A stretch of DNA of 64,000 nt from Malus domestica (lineage: Eukaryota > Streptophyta > Magnoliopsida > Rosales > Rosaceae). Each line of letters opens with the position of its first letter. The first letter of the stretch is position 1. The stretch is from NCBI RefSeq assembly GCF_042453785.1, contig NC_091661.1:29751501-29815500 (forward strand), in the 5' to 3' direction. The translations under genes were made by a program, and so were the position numbers. Positions 45,174 through 55,849 of this stretch are shown piece by piece. The notes under the pieces were generated by a model. That model was not told the DNA's origin. It worked only from the letters and a program-made list of their open reading frames with translations, and did no database searches.

Positions 45174-47405
45174 CAAACATATAATGTATTAGATAGAGTA
45201 CTGTACTTAATGCTTTGCCCATTTCTACTTTCAGTTTGTTTATGTGTAATTTATAAACAAACCAGAAATGTGCAAAGCATTATATTCCACAAAATGAATA
45301 TAAAACCTTAAGTAGTGAAACATTTGTTCTTCTAGTGCCTTGGCTTTTAACATTTTTTATCAAACCCACTAAATTATATGCCATGTCCAATCAATGTACA
45401 GGCAATGGCGAGCTTAATGGTGGAGACCACCAACAAAATGCTAGACAACTGGGTGACTCTCATAGATTCCGGAGCTCAAGAAATCGACGTCGAGAGAGAA
45501 ATCATAGCAACCGCCGGAGAAATCATCGCCAAGACCAGCTTTGGCATCAGCGACCAAAGTGGCCGCCCAGTGTTCGAAAAACTAAGAGCCTTGCAAATGA
45601 CACTCTTCAAAACGGTTCGTTTTGTGGGAGTTCCTTTCGGAAAAATGTTGCACCCTAAGAAAACCCTAGAGGCCAGAAAACTTGGGCAAGAAATTAACCA
45701 ATTGTTCTTGTCACTTATTGACGAAAGGCGAAAATCCATCAGAGGGTCGACGCCGCAGCACGACCTGCTTGGCTTGTTGCTTAAACAGAGTGAACAAGGA
45801 GGCTTCACAAAGTCCTTAACCACACAAGAACTAGTGGATGAGTGCAAGACATTTTTCTTTGGAGGTCATGAGACAACTGCATTGGCAATCACATGGACAA
45901 TGTTGCTTCTGGCCACTCACCAGGATTGGCAACATCAGTTGAGAGAGGAGATTAGGGAAGTGGTCGGAGATAAAGGAATTGATGTGAACATGCTTTCTGG
46001 ACTAAAGAAGGTAAAACCTTTTTCTTTCTGTCCTTTTGTTTTGTCCGATAAGATGTGCTTATTCAAACACCATAAGATAGTACAGTAACACATAAAGATT
46101 TATTCATAATTCAAACATGGACATCATAAACAGAAAACACTTCTCCAATAAAAGACATACCCCCTGAACACTGTCACGACGCGTAAATAAAAAAATAGGA
46201 ATTTTAACGAAACACTTTTGGTACTGTTTACTTTTAACCAAAAACCACATTTTTACATTTTCCTGTTATTATTCACTACACCTTTATTTGTCATTTTTCA
46301 TTAAAACTAATTTTGTTTTGGACTTTTCATTAATTTTTCTTAAAAAAAAACATTCTAAGTTAACTTTTTTTTTTCTCTTTCTATATGTCACACATTTGTC
46401 TCATCATTTTATATCATGCATGCATGCGTGATTATAAACTTATATATATGTGGTGCATCAGAATTTCTATAAAGATAAAGTCTAACCTTAATCATTCTAT
46501 AAATATAGAATCAATGATGGTCTCCATGTAGGTCGTTAACTATCTAATCGAGTTACTTAATGGCTGCTTAATCAACTTGATTAGATAATTACTTGGTCGT
46601 CAAGCTGTGGGTACTTGTTAATTAAATAACTAAAGAAAAAAGCGGCTTTCAGATTTGGTTTGTCCAAATATGCAACTCTGAAACCCTAAATCAAAGAGAC
46701 AAGAAAAAAAAGTCAGACCTATTTGGTCAAATTGTCAGCGGTCAAACAACAGAGTGATACATTTGACCACAGTCCACGCTTTTGGCACGTGGGAAGGGTA
46801 TTCAATGCTCATGACATTCCCATTCGCATCCGGTTAGGGAGAGATTAACATGTCACTCTCACATACAATAATAAAGCAGCACCCTTTTTTTTTTTTTTTT
46901 TTTTGCGCCTGTAGATGTTTATGTATATTAATATTGATCAGATAACTCATTGGTTGTGATTAATTTAATCATGCAGATGGGATGGGTGATGAATGAAGTC
47001 TTCCGACTGTACCCTTCGGCACCAAATGCACAGAGGCAAGCCAAAGCCGACATTCAAGTGAGCGATGACTTGTCCATTCCGAGGGGAACCAATATGTGGA
47101 TTGACATCGTCGGCATGCACCACGACCCGGCCCTGTGGGGCGAGGACGTCAACGAGTTCAAGCCGGAGAGGTTCAAGGACGACATCCACGGTCGGTGCAA
47201 GTACAAGATGGGGTACTTGCCCTTTGGGTTTGGAGGTAGAATGTGCATTGGTAGAAACTTGACGTTCTTGGAGTATAAGATAGTTCTAACCCTAATTCTA
47301 ACTAGGTTTTCTTTTACCATCTCTCCCACTTATTGCCACTCCCCTTCTATTATGCTCTCTCTAAGGCCTTCCGATGGCCTGCCGCTAGTACTCCAGCCCC
47401 TCTAG
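44470..47405 (+). CDS. Cytochrome P450, clan 72 (CYP715A-like; 'cytokinin hydroxylase-like')
   Basis: Haem monooxygenase anchored in the ER membrane by an N-terminal helix (VLGFVIAIVMALLYVF). Exons 44470-44737, 44870-45099, 45402-46010, 46977-47405: GT-AG, in phase, 1536 nt, 511 aa, a normal P450 length. Motifs: proline-rich hinge GLDGPSPSFPFGN; I-helix oxygen site FGGHETTA; K-helix ExxR (EVFR); PERF-type FKPERF; haem loop PFGFGGRMCIGRN with the Cys ligand. The WLGTEPFLYIADPELLK and RHRHVITPAFNPTNLK blocks place it in clan 72. CYP715A is my best recollection; substrate unknown (clan 72 includes gibberellin, cytokinin and brassinosteroid enzymes). Apparently intact. The last intron (966 bp) holds a T run and a possible small MITE near 46195-46340. 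A disabled duplicate follows. Confidence 0.9.
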
Positions 47406-47770
47406 GCACTTGGGCCCTACGATCTTATCATGTGTTCATCAACCATTTCTTAAGAGTTTCTCCTTTTGCCTTAAGAGTCATTCAATTAATTTTTTATTCA
47501 TTAATAAATCCTTTCAAGTGGCATCTCATTGTAAGCCATATTGAATATTTGGAAATTAGTGGCTCTGTTATACTGAATAAAAAGCAAAAGAAACTAATAT
47601 CATGACAATTAAATGAGCAAAGGATACGACCGAACCAGTCTTTAATTTGAAGTCCCAAGGGGATGAGTCTTTTAGGACCTGTGAGTTTTATTTCACTACG
47701 AAGACAGAAGACAAGGTATAATCACAATCATTACGTATTGAAACTTATTGGAGCATATTTAGACAATATT
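47406..47770. other. 3' flank of the P450 gene
   Basis: Contains AATAAAAAGCAAAAGAAAC-like polyadenylation context near 47576, also conserved after the dead copy (54461). No other feature. Confidence 0.5.
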
Positions 47771-47771
47771 C

Positions 47772-48250
47772 GACATTCATGGGATCAAATGAGTAGGCAT
47801 TTGGGACATTTTGGAATTTAAGCAAAAAACACATCTATATGCTACTAGACCACTAAGAATGAATACTCAAAAGATCAAAGCTTACTGGGTGTTAAAAGTA
47901 CATAGCTTTTTCTTTTTGGAGTGTATTTGAATTGTTTTCGACATTCATGGGATCAAATGAGCGTCGTGTGATACATTTCGGAACTTGAGTAAATAAACAC
48001 ATATAATATGCTATTAGACTTTTGGGAATGACCACTCAAAAGATAAAAAGCTTATTAGGTGTCAGAAATACATAATTTTTCCTTTTTGTATTATATTGGG
48101 ACTGTTTTCAGCATTCATGAGATCAAACGAGTGTGCTTTTGACATACTTTGAAAGTTAAACAAACAAACACATCTAATATGCTACTAGACCACTAAGAAT
48201 GAGTACTCAGAAGATCAAAAACTTTAGGAGAGAAAAATACTGATATTCTT
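47772..48250 (+). repeat. Three-copy tandem repeat of about 170 bp
   Basis: CATTCATGGGATCAAATGAG, ATATGCTACTAGACCACTAA, GAATGACTACTCAAAAGATC-type blocks recur three times, from about 47774, 47945 and 48113, between the two P450 copies. Confidence 0.85.
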
Positions 48251-48333
48251 ACTCATGGAGTATCTAGTAAAGTGTTTTAGGACTAACTTATCAAGTTGGG
48301 AAAGTTCTATCTATGCACCAACTTGAGGGAGAA

Positions 48334-48585
48334 TGTTGACTTTATTGTAAATATTCTAGGATTCCTATATTTTGTAGGTTTAGGATTTGTAATTAATTGT
48401 GATCTTTAGGATTTAGTTTTCCTATCTTTTGTAGATTAACTTCCTTGTATTGGACATTCCCTTCCTTTCTTGTATTGTAGATTACCTTCCTTGTAATTAA
48501 TTGTAATTTTTAGTATTTACTTTCCTAGTAAAATAAGGCGTGTATGCCTGTATAGTACATAGTATATATTATAAACTTATAAGTT
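48334..48585 (+). mobile_element. Truncated copia-type LTR fragment
   Basis: After a CTTGAGGGAGAA purine-rich run comes TGTTGACTTTATTG.. with repeated TTGTAGATTAACTTCCTTG blocks, the look of a Ty1/copia 3' LTR start. It is cut off where similarity to the P450 5' leader begins (ACATTCAGAGAGAGAG). Confidence 0.5.
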
Positions 48586-48909
48586 GGATAAACTAACGAG
48601 ACATTCAGAGAGAGAGAGAGAGATATGGAGATCATTCTTCTAGTTTTCGTCATAGCCAAGGTTTCCATTCGGAAGTTTGAGTGAGATGAAAAAGATCATC
48701 ATCAATGTTCAAAGTTCAAGTATCTCCCATGACATACATGATACACTCAACTCTTTCTCCTTTTTTTACTCGATGGAAAAACTTTTTCGGTAAGTAAACT
48801 CACATGTTTAAGTGCCCGTTTGATAACCATCTCAAAACACATTTGCCCATATATTCATATCAATAAATGATAAATGTTTGTATAAAATGATTGATTTGTG
48901 TTTGTGTAT

Positions 48910-49300
48910 TGTTTGTACCATACTTAGGGCTTCCGTATTTAGACCTCGTATAAATACTCGGAGGACTCAAATGTAATTATGTAGGAGCAAATATGTAATA
49001 AGTGAGGAGCCTTTAGTTTATAAAAGGGACTCTTCACCCTCACAAACCTGAGGCCTCACATCCCCAAACAGAAGCTCTCACATTCAAAGCACAGCTTTCC
49101 CCAACTCTCTCTTTCTCTGGGGGACTCCCTCTCACACTTGTAACCCATACATACAGTTACAGAGAAATACAATCGCCATAAGTGTGGACGTAGCCCAAAC
49201 ATTGGGGTGAACCACGATACATCTTGTGTTCTTTATTTTCTTGCAGATTCACGGTCAGATTTAAGTTGTTCCAAGACCCTTCCGGTTTTGTGCATCAACA
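48910..49300 (+). repeat. 5' LTR of element B
   Basis: TATA-type TTTATAAAAGGG near 49018; contains GTGTGGACGTAGCCCAAAC and CCACGATACATCTTGTG, shared with element A. 391 bp, the same length as the 5' LTR of A. Confidence 0.9.
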
Positions 49301-49320
49301 TTTGGCGCCGTCTGTGGGAA
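49301..49320 (+). promoter_or_regulatory. Primer binding site of element B
   Basis: TTTGGCGCCGTCTGTGGGAA directly after the LTR. Confidence 0.85.
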
Positions 49321-50124
49321 TCGATACAAAAAGTTGTGTTGGTTCTCTTTCATTTTTTCACCTCCATCGTGGATCTGCAAAAACCCAGGAAACCAAATAC
49401 TCTATCTCACACTCTGCTATCCTCTTACAAAAAATCACAAAAACCAAGAGCACCACACTCTCTCTCTAAAGATCCTAAGATTCTCTCTCTAAGCTGCTAC
49501 ATTTATAGCTGCATTATTCACCCCTTTTCTTCTTTGTGGGTCTCTGTAGTTTCCACTGCAGAGCAAAACCCATATTTTAGTTTTCGGATCCAAGCTTTGG
49601 AACAATGGTGGTCGAGCTTCAGTTTTCTCCCAGAGGATGAGCACTCGGTGCTCTTCTGCTGTTTCTCTTTCCAGTTTTCTTGCCCACTTTATTCACTCCA
49701 TTGGCCAGTGAGGGACTGAATTTCACTCTGAGAGAGAAAGAGAGATTGAGGAGAGAGAGGAGGAAAAGGAATTTCAGATCCAAACGAATAGTTTCAGATC
49801 CAGAGACAAAAGGAAACAAAAAGCAAAGGACTTTTCTGTTTGGTTGCCAAGAAAATGGAGAAGTTCATCGACAACTTACCAGCCATGGATCCATCACTCG
49901 GTCAGTGATTCAGTTGCTCTATGTGATTCTCGCAGCTCTCAGCTCGTTTCCCAACGAACCTTTCTTTCGCGGGAGTAAGTACAGTTGACACGCCGCTACA
50001 CCAGCCGCATAGGCTCCGCTCCACTCCGGCCGTTGAAATTTCAGATCAAAGTGTGACTGGCGGCCTAGCTTATGCAGTTTGTTGTCATAAACAGGAATAT
50101 GAGAAGGCAATTGTTACTAAATAA

Positions 50125-50280
50125 GAGATCTTGGATTATGAGTTGCATTCAGATCCCACATTTTCAGGCCATTTTGGGAACAATGTCGAAAGTTCATCGG
50201 GTAGCAATTTGAGATCAGATTTGATTGGAATGAGATTTTCACCATCACTCGTGGACAAAGTGATTGAAGAAAAGGGTAGG
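50125..50280 (+). pseudogene. Captured fragment with a UBA-like segment (DRM-type, tentative)
   Basis: Translation reads FSGHFGNNVESSSGSNLRSD, then LIGMRFSPSLVDKVIEEKG. The pattern (G)M-x-F-x3-L-V-x-K-V-I-E-E is that of a UBA helix bundle, as found in plant DRM-type de novo DNA methyltransferases; my link to DRM is from memory and tentative. Possibly joined upstream to another piece (49856-49980). No intact protein. Confidence 0.45.
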
Positions 50281-50282
50281 TC

Positions 50283-50445
50283 ATGCCAAACCCATCTCGG
50301 AGCTCAAGCAGCTCATCCGTAACCTCCAGGTCTAATATGGGCCTATCATCTCCCTCCACAACGGCTCCGGACCCGTCTTCTTTATCGCCGACCGCTCTCT
50401 CGCCCACCAGACCTTCATCCAAAATCTACCGCTAAAGCTGCGTTG
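50283..50445 (+). pseudogene. Captured fragment of a CYP89-like cytochrome P450
   Basis: In one frame with a single stop: ELKQLIRNLQV, YGPIISLHNGSGPVFFIADR, SLAHQTFIQNL. The KYGPI-x-(S/T)L-x-IG-x-x-P-x-x-FIADRSLAHQ block is the N-terminal beta-sheet region of plant CYP89/CYP77-type P450s. This family differs from the clan-72 P450 around it, so it was carried in by the element and not derived from the locus. About 50 residues only. Confidence 0.75.
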
Positions 50446-50774
50446 AATACCGTACGCACCAACATCAACATTTGGTTCGGAGCCATCGTCTTCATCGCCG
50501 ACCGCTTCCTGTAAATCCTACTGCAATAGAGGGAATTATGCAACCTACTGTAGGTCATGATGGAAAGAGGAAAGAGCTGGAGAGTAACGTGCAATCCGCT
50601 GTCAAGTGGGCTTGCTGGAAAAGGGAACATAATGGAAAAATAAAAAGATCATGATGTTGTTGAGAGAATATTTCAGAAAAAGAAAAAGGGAAGAAATGAG
50701 CAGAGAATGAGCGGAGAGATCAAGAAAAGCAAGTGGGTGGTGTCAAAAAAGGTTGTCCAAGCAGCTGTCACTTT

Positions 50775-51056
50775 ACGTCCACACTGATGGCGATTGTATT
50801 TCTCTGTAACTGTATGTATGGGTTACAAGTGTGAGGGGGAGTCCCCCAGAGAAAGAGAGAGTTGGGGAGAGCTGTGCTCTAAATGTGAGAGCTTCTGTTT
50901 GGAGATGTGAGGCCTGAGGTTTGTGAGGGTGAGGAGTCCCTTTTATAGACTAAGGACTCCTCACTTATTACATATTTGCCCCTACATAATTACATTTGAA
51001 TCCTCCGAGTATTTATACGAGGTCTAAATACGGAGGCCCTAAGTATGGTACAAAGA
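50775..51056 (-). repeat. Inverted first part of the 3' LTR of element B
   Basis: Reverse complement of 48910-49190: it begins ACGTCCACACTGATGGCG and ends GGTATGGTACAAA-like. On its outer side lies GAGTAGTCCCCCAAGTCTTC, whose complement (GAAGACTTGGGGGAC) is the element's polypurine region. Confidence 0.9.
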
Positions 51057-51249
51057 GTAGTCCCCCAAGTCTTCAGTCAAAAGAGTCTTTTGGCTGGAGA
51101 CTTGAAATTCAGTCTATGTGTGGGCCGAAGTCACTAGATGTCGTCTAGAACTGATACTCGATATGAGGCGGTGCTCAATGTGAAATGATGCTAAATTAGA
51201 AGTAGCACATGTTGCGAGGCTGCTCGGCTTATGACTTATGTTGCCTTGG

Positions 51250-52190
51250 TTGGCTCGGCTTGTGGAGTTGAAGTTGAGGGAGTCCCTTTTATAGAATAAG
51301 GGCTCACTCATCGATACATGAATAATGGGTGCTCTCTAATGAAAGTGAGGGAGTCCCTTTTATAAAATAAGGGTTCGCTTCTCAATACATGAATAATGGG
51401 TGCTCTCTAATGATAGTGACGGAGTCCCTTTTACAAAATAAGGGTTCGCTTCTCAGTACATAAATAATGTGCTAAGTCCCCTAAGTATTTTTCATGAGGC
51501 CCAGTTGCGGAAGCCCAATATAGTCCCCTAAGTCTTCAGTTAATAGAGTCTGTTGGTTGGAGACTTCAAATTCAATCCATTTATGGGCCGAAGTAGCGGT
51601 TGTTCGGAGGCGGTCTTTGTATACCATGTACTGAACCTTTGTAGGTGAAGCTTTGAAAGTGAAGCTTTAAAGCTAGAGCTTTTGTAAATGAAGCTTTGAA
51701 AGCCGGAGCTCTATAAATGAAGCTTTCGAAGCTAGAGCTCTGTAAATGAAGCTTTTGAAGCTGATTGACATAAGTGATGCTCATGAATGTTTATGTTGAT
51801 TGACATGAGTAATGCTCATGAATGTTGACATGAATGATGGTCATGAATGTTTATGTATGATTGACATGAGTGATGCTCATGAATGTTTATGTATGCTTGA
51901 CATGAGTGATGCTCATGTATAATTTTGGAGTACAAGATGTACTTTTGATCACCTGGTTAGTGATAATAAAGGCAGGCTGCCGAATAATTTTTGGAGTACT
52001 GGGCATACTTTTGATCACCTGGTTGGTGATAATAGCGGCAGGCTACCGAATAATTTTGGAGTACTGGACGTACTTTTGATCAATTGGTTGGTGATAATAG
52101 CGGCACGGTGCTGAATAATTTTGGAGTACTGGACATATTTTTGATCACCTGGTTGGTGATAATAGTGGCAGGATGCCGAATAAATTTGAA
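51250..52190 (-). repeat. Inverted 3' internal region of element B with four minisatellites
   Basis: Successive arrays: GAGGGAGTCCCTTTTATA units of about 85 bp (three, 51270-51480); GAAGCTTTGAAAGC units (51645-51760); TTGACATGAGTGATGCTCAT units (51765-51920); and TTTTGGAGTACTGGACGTAC..ATCACCTGGTTGGTGATAAT units of about 82 bp (four, 51922-52180). None encodes protein. Confidence 0.85.
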
Positions 52191-52531
52191 GCCATAGGGC
52201 CTGACTCTTTTTGGCATATAGGCATTCGCCCTCCACATAACATTCTAGCCCATTATTTTATGCTTGCCATTTTTTTTTTTAGTTTTTTTTATTACCCTCT
52301 GATGGGGTTATACAGATGTCTCCAAAAGATAAGAAAAATAAATCACATCATTCAAAAATAAATCTGACCCTCAGCTCAATGGGTCACGCCATAATTCCCT
52401 TTTCTGCATGCCATCACCACCGCAATTATGTCTGCTTCTTTTTATCTTGTTTTGCTTTCTGCTTTTACTTTCTGCTTTTCTGCTTTGGATATGTCGCTTA
52501 ATGACATGATTAAGGGCAATATTCTTTCTCT

Positions 52532-52640
52532 AGCCCAAACATTGAGGTCAACCACGATACATCTTGTGTTCTTTACTTTCTTGCAGATTCACGGTCGGAT
52601 TTACGTTGTTCCAAGACCCCTCCGATTTTGTGCATCAACA
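52532..52640 (+). repeat. Last part of the 3' LTR of element B
   Basis: AGCCCAAACATTGAGGTCAA to TTGTGCATCAACA matches 49192-49300. It joins exactly where the inverted part stops (ACGT|AGCCC). Confidence 0.92.
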
Positions 52641-53732
52641 TGTATATTTGTAGGAAAGACGTTCGTTTATTGGTTGGGGACTGAGCCATTTTTGTGCATA
52701 GGAGATCCAGAGCTACTGAAAAAAACTGTCTGCGGCGGTGACAGCAAAGAACTGGGGGAAGCCAGCGGTGTTCCGATGCGATAGAGCCCCGATGTTCGGT
52801 AATGGCCTAGTCATGTCCCAAGGGGAAGAGTGGGTTCGTCACCGCCATGTTATCACTCCTGCTTTTAACCCAACAAACTTGAAGGTATACATACACTCTC
52901 GCTCTTTCTATATATATGCACATCAAACACATAGTATATCATATACAATACTTGATATTATGCTTTGCCCTTTTTCCGGTTTATTGACATAAACAAACCG
53001 GAAATGGGCAAGCATTATACTCCACAAAAATAATATAAAACCTTGGTTAGTGAAGCAGCATTTATTCTTCTACTGCTTTGACTATTAACATACTTTTTAT
53101 GAAACCCACTAAATTATATTCCATGTTCAATCAATGTTATACAGGCAATGGCGAGCTTAATCGTGGAGACCACCAACAAAATGCTAGACAATTGGAAAGA
53201 TTCCGGACCTCAAGAAATCGACGTCGAGAGAGAAATCACAGCAACCGCTGGAGACATCATCGCCAAGACCAGCTTTGGCATCAGCTACCAAAGTGGCCGC
53301 CTAGTGTTCGAAAAACTAATAAGAACCTCGCAAATGACACTCTTCAAAACGAGCCGTCATGTGGGAGTTCCTTTCGGAAAAATTATGCACCCTAAGGAAA
53401 CCCTAGAGGCCAGAAATCAACCAATTGTTCTTGTCAATCATTGACGAAAGGTGAAAATCCATCAAAGGGTCGATGCGCAGCGCGACCTGCTTGGCTTGTT
53501 GCTTAAGGAGAATGAACGAGGCTTCACAACACAAGAACTTGTCGATGAGTGCAAGACATTTTTCTTTGGAAGTCATGAGACAACTGCATTGGCAATCATA
53601 TGGACAATGTTGCTTCTGGCCACCCACCAGGATTGGCAACATCAGTTGAGAGAGGAGATTAGGGAAGTGGTCGGGATAAAGAAATTGAGGTGGACATGTT
53701 TTCTGGACTTAAGAAGGTAAAACTTTCCTCTG

Positions 53733-53962
53733 CCCCGTTTGGTGGGCTCAATGGGATAAGTTGTGATCAATTAAAATGAAATTGAGTCTAGTCCGTTGTT
53801 GTTGTGTCACAATGTGAGATGGACGAGACTGGACATGATGGGTTGTGAATTTATAATAGAGTGGATTATCTAGCATATCCTTATATATATAGGTTACAAG
53901 ACATGTCTTACAAGTTCCTATCATATCCTTAGGCCCAATTCCATCCAACCCACCAAACGGGC
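53733..53962. mobile_element. MITE in intron 3 of the dead P450 copy
   Basis: CCCCGTTTGGTGGGCTCAAT mirrored by ATCCAACCCACCAAACGGGC. Absent from the intact copy's intron, so it post-dates the duplication. Confidence 0.75.
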
Positions 53963-54395
53963 TGTTTTTGTCTTTTTATTTTCTCCGGTAAGATGCGTTT
54001 ATTCAAACACCATAACTGATTGTGCTTAATTTAATGATGCAGATGGGATGGGTGATGAATGAAGCCTTACGAGTGGAACCAACATATGGATTGCCATCGT
54101 CGGCATGCACCACGACCCGGCCCTTTGGGGCGAGGACGTCAACAAGTTCAAGCCGGAGAGGTTCAAGGACGACATCCACGGCGGGTGTAAGCACAAGATG
54201 GGGTACTTGCCTTTTGGGTTTGGAGGGAGGATGTGCATTGGTCGAAACTTGACTTTCTTGGAGTACAAGATAGTTCTAACCCTAATTCTAACTAGGTTAT
54301 CTTTTACCATCTCTCCAACTTATAGCCACTCGCCTTCCATTGAGCTCACTCTGAGGCCTTCGTATGGCCTGCCTCTAGCACTCCAGCCCCTCTAG

Positions 54396-54838
54396 GCACT
54401 TGGGTTCTACGTTCTGATCACTCCTAATCCTTATTGAAAATTAGCAGCATTGATCTCTTGAATAAAAAGCAAAAGAAACAAATACACTAATAGTTCAACT
54501 TGCAAAGGATATTTGTAGTCCTTCCGTGTTAAGTTTTATTTCACTTCGAAGACAGAAGACGAGTATAATCACAAGCACTACAGATAGAAGAGAAAGTGAG
54601 AAACGATCATTTAAACGTCATACAGACTATTCTTTAAGTAGTCGAAAAACTAGCTCAATCAGTCACAGGTGAGATGCAGTTCAATCAAAAAGGCTACCAG
54701 AAAGTGCAAATGATACTGATCCTATGAGTTTATACATGGTTTTAGGTGAGATGCAGTGTGCTATTCCAAAGGTTAAGATGGGAAAGAGAAAATACCTTCA
54801 GTTCTGCTCCAAGCCTTCCAGAACGTTTCTCACGTAGT
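54396..54838. other. 3' flank of the dead P450 copy
   Basis: Keeps similarity to the 3' flank of the intact copy up to about 54480, then unrelated sequence with no gene. Confidence 0.5.
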
Positions 54839-55103
54839 ACTGAGAGTATTAACGGAAAGATTGGTTCCTTGATTGTAGGAATATGTTCTGCTTTATATTA
54901 GGATCATATCATGGAGATTATGTAGAATATTAGGCACCTTCTTGTATACTGATTATTATGAATGAATAACCAAATTCACAGAACGCTCAATTTTAAAATG
55001 GTACAAGAGCACCGATCCCGGTGACTCTAAAACCCAAATATGCTTCCGCCACAACAAGCATCCATAACACACATTCCTTCCAGCAAGCAACGCCACCACA
55101 GCA

Positions 55104-55340
55104 ATGGCAGAATCAACTATTTCTTCCAGCAAACCAGCGACCAAACCTGTCGAGAACTCTACTGAGATCTCTGATCCATATGCACTGCATCATTTGGATC
55201 ATTCGAATCGCTTGGTCGCCAAGGGATTTACCCAACGTGAGGGAATTGATTACAGAGAGACTTTTGCTCCCATAGCCAAACTCACAACCGTGCGATACTT
55301 GCTTGTCGTTGCCGCTGTTCGCAATTGGTCCCTCCATCAA
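55104..55340 (+). pseudogene. Copia gag start joined to RT start
   Basis: One open frame contains both the gag N-terminus and the RT fingers region (FTQREGIDYRETFAPIAKLT, ending WSLHQ), with the intervening 2-3 kb of a normal copia removed. The RT would continue at 59673 but for the CACTA element. Confidence 0.8.
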
Positions 55341-55849
55341 CACTACAAAAAAAATGGTCATTTGCTACCAACATTTTCCGAGGACCTATAAATACCCTCG
55401 TAAAAATTGCTATTTCCGACCACAAATTATGCTCCGTCAGAAATATGTTGACAAGAGGTTTACTATTTTCAACACCCAAAATGCCCTTGGAAAGGGTTCC
55501 TTCGCCGTCGGAAATAGCTATTTTTTGGAGGGAAAATTTGATGCCACATTTATTTACGAAGAAACTTATTTTCGTCGGTAAAGTATTATTTTTTCCGAGG
55601 GCATGTTTTAGTTGTCGGAAGTAATTGTTTATTTCCGAGGGCAACAAGTGGTCGTAGGTAGTAATTTCCCTATTTTTGATGATGATTATTTGTTCTCGGA
55701 AGTGATTGTGTATTTGCGAGAGGAAGTAGAGGCCTTAAAAAATAACCATCTATTTTGCGAGGGCAACCAATGGCTCTCGAAAATAGATATTTATTTATGA
55801 GGGCATATAGTTGTCGTTGAAAAAGATCATTGAGTAGAAAAAATATTAG

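Larger units (their letters stand above)
48910..52640 (+). mobile_element. Gene-capturing non-autonomous LTR element B with internal inversion (3731 bp)
   Basis: Inserted in intron 1 of the dead P450 copy with a perfect duplication TGTAT (48905-48909, 52641-52645). The 5' LTR 48910-49300 begins TGTTTGTACC and ends GTGCATCAACA; primer site at 49301. The 3' LTR is split: its last part is at 52532-52640 in + orientation, and its first part at 50775-51056 in reverse, because about 1.76 kb (50775-52531) is inverted. The interior has no gag-pol but holds pieces of host genes. Related to element A by LTR end sequence and primer site. Confidence 0.88.
48625..54395 (+). pseudogene. Disabled tandem copy of the clan-72 P450
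   Basis: All four exons are recognisable in order: 48625-48789, 52654-52884, 53145-53716, 54043-54395, closely similar to 44470-47405. Exon 1 lacks roughly 100 nt covering the hinge and part of the anchor. Exon 2 has one extra A in the run at about 52717 (frameshift). Exon 3 has a 14-nt deletion near 53418 and a TGA at 53452-53454, and FGGHETT has become FGSHETT. Exon 4 lacks about 70 nt after NEALR, although the haem loop FGFGGRMCIGRN remains. Intron 1 carries LTR element B and intron 3 carries a MITE. No functional enzyme is possible; a transcript could still affect its neighbour through RNA, which is untested. Confidence 0.93.

Noticed and set aside
48334..48585. Reading the LTR-like fragment before the dead P450 as an intact solo LTR
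   Set aside because: No 3' CA end or target duplication; it runs straight into sequence similar to the P450 leader, so it is listed only as a truncated fragment.
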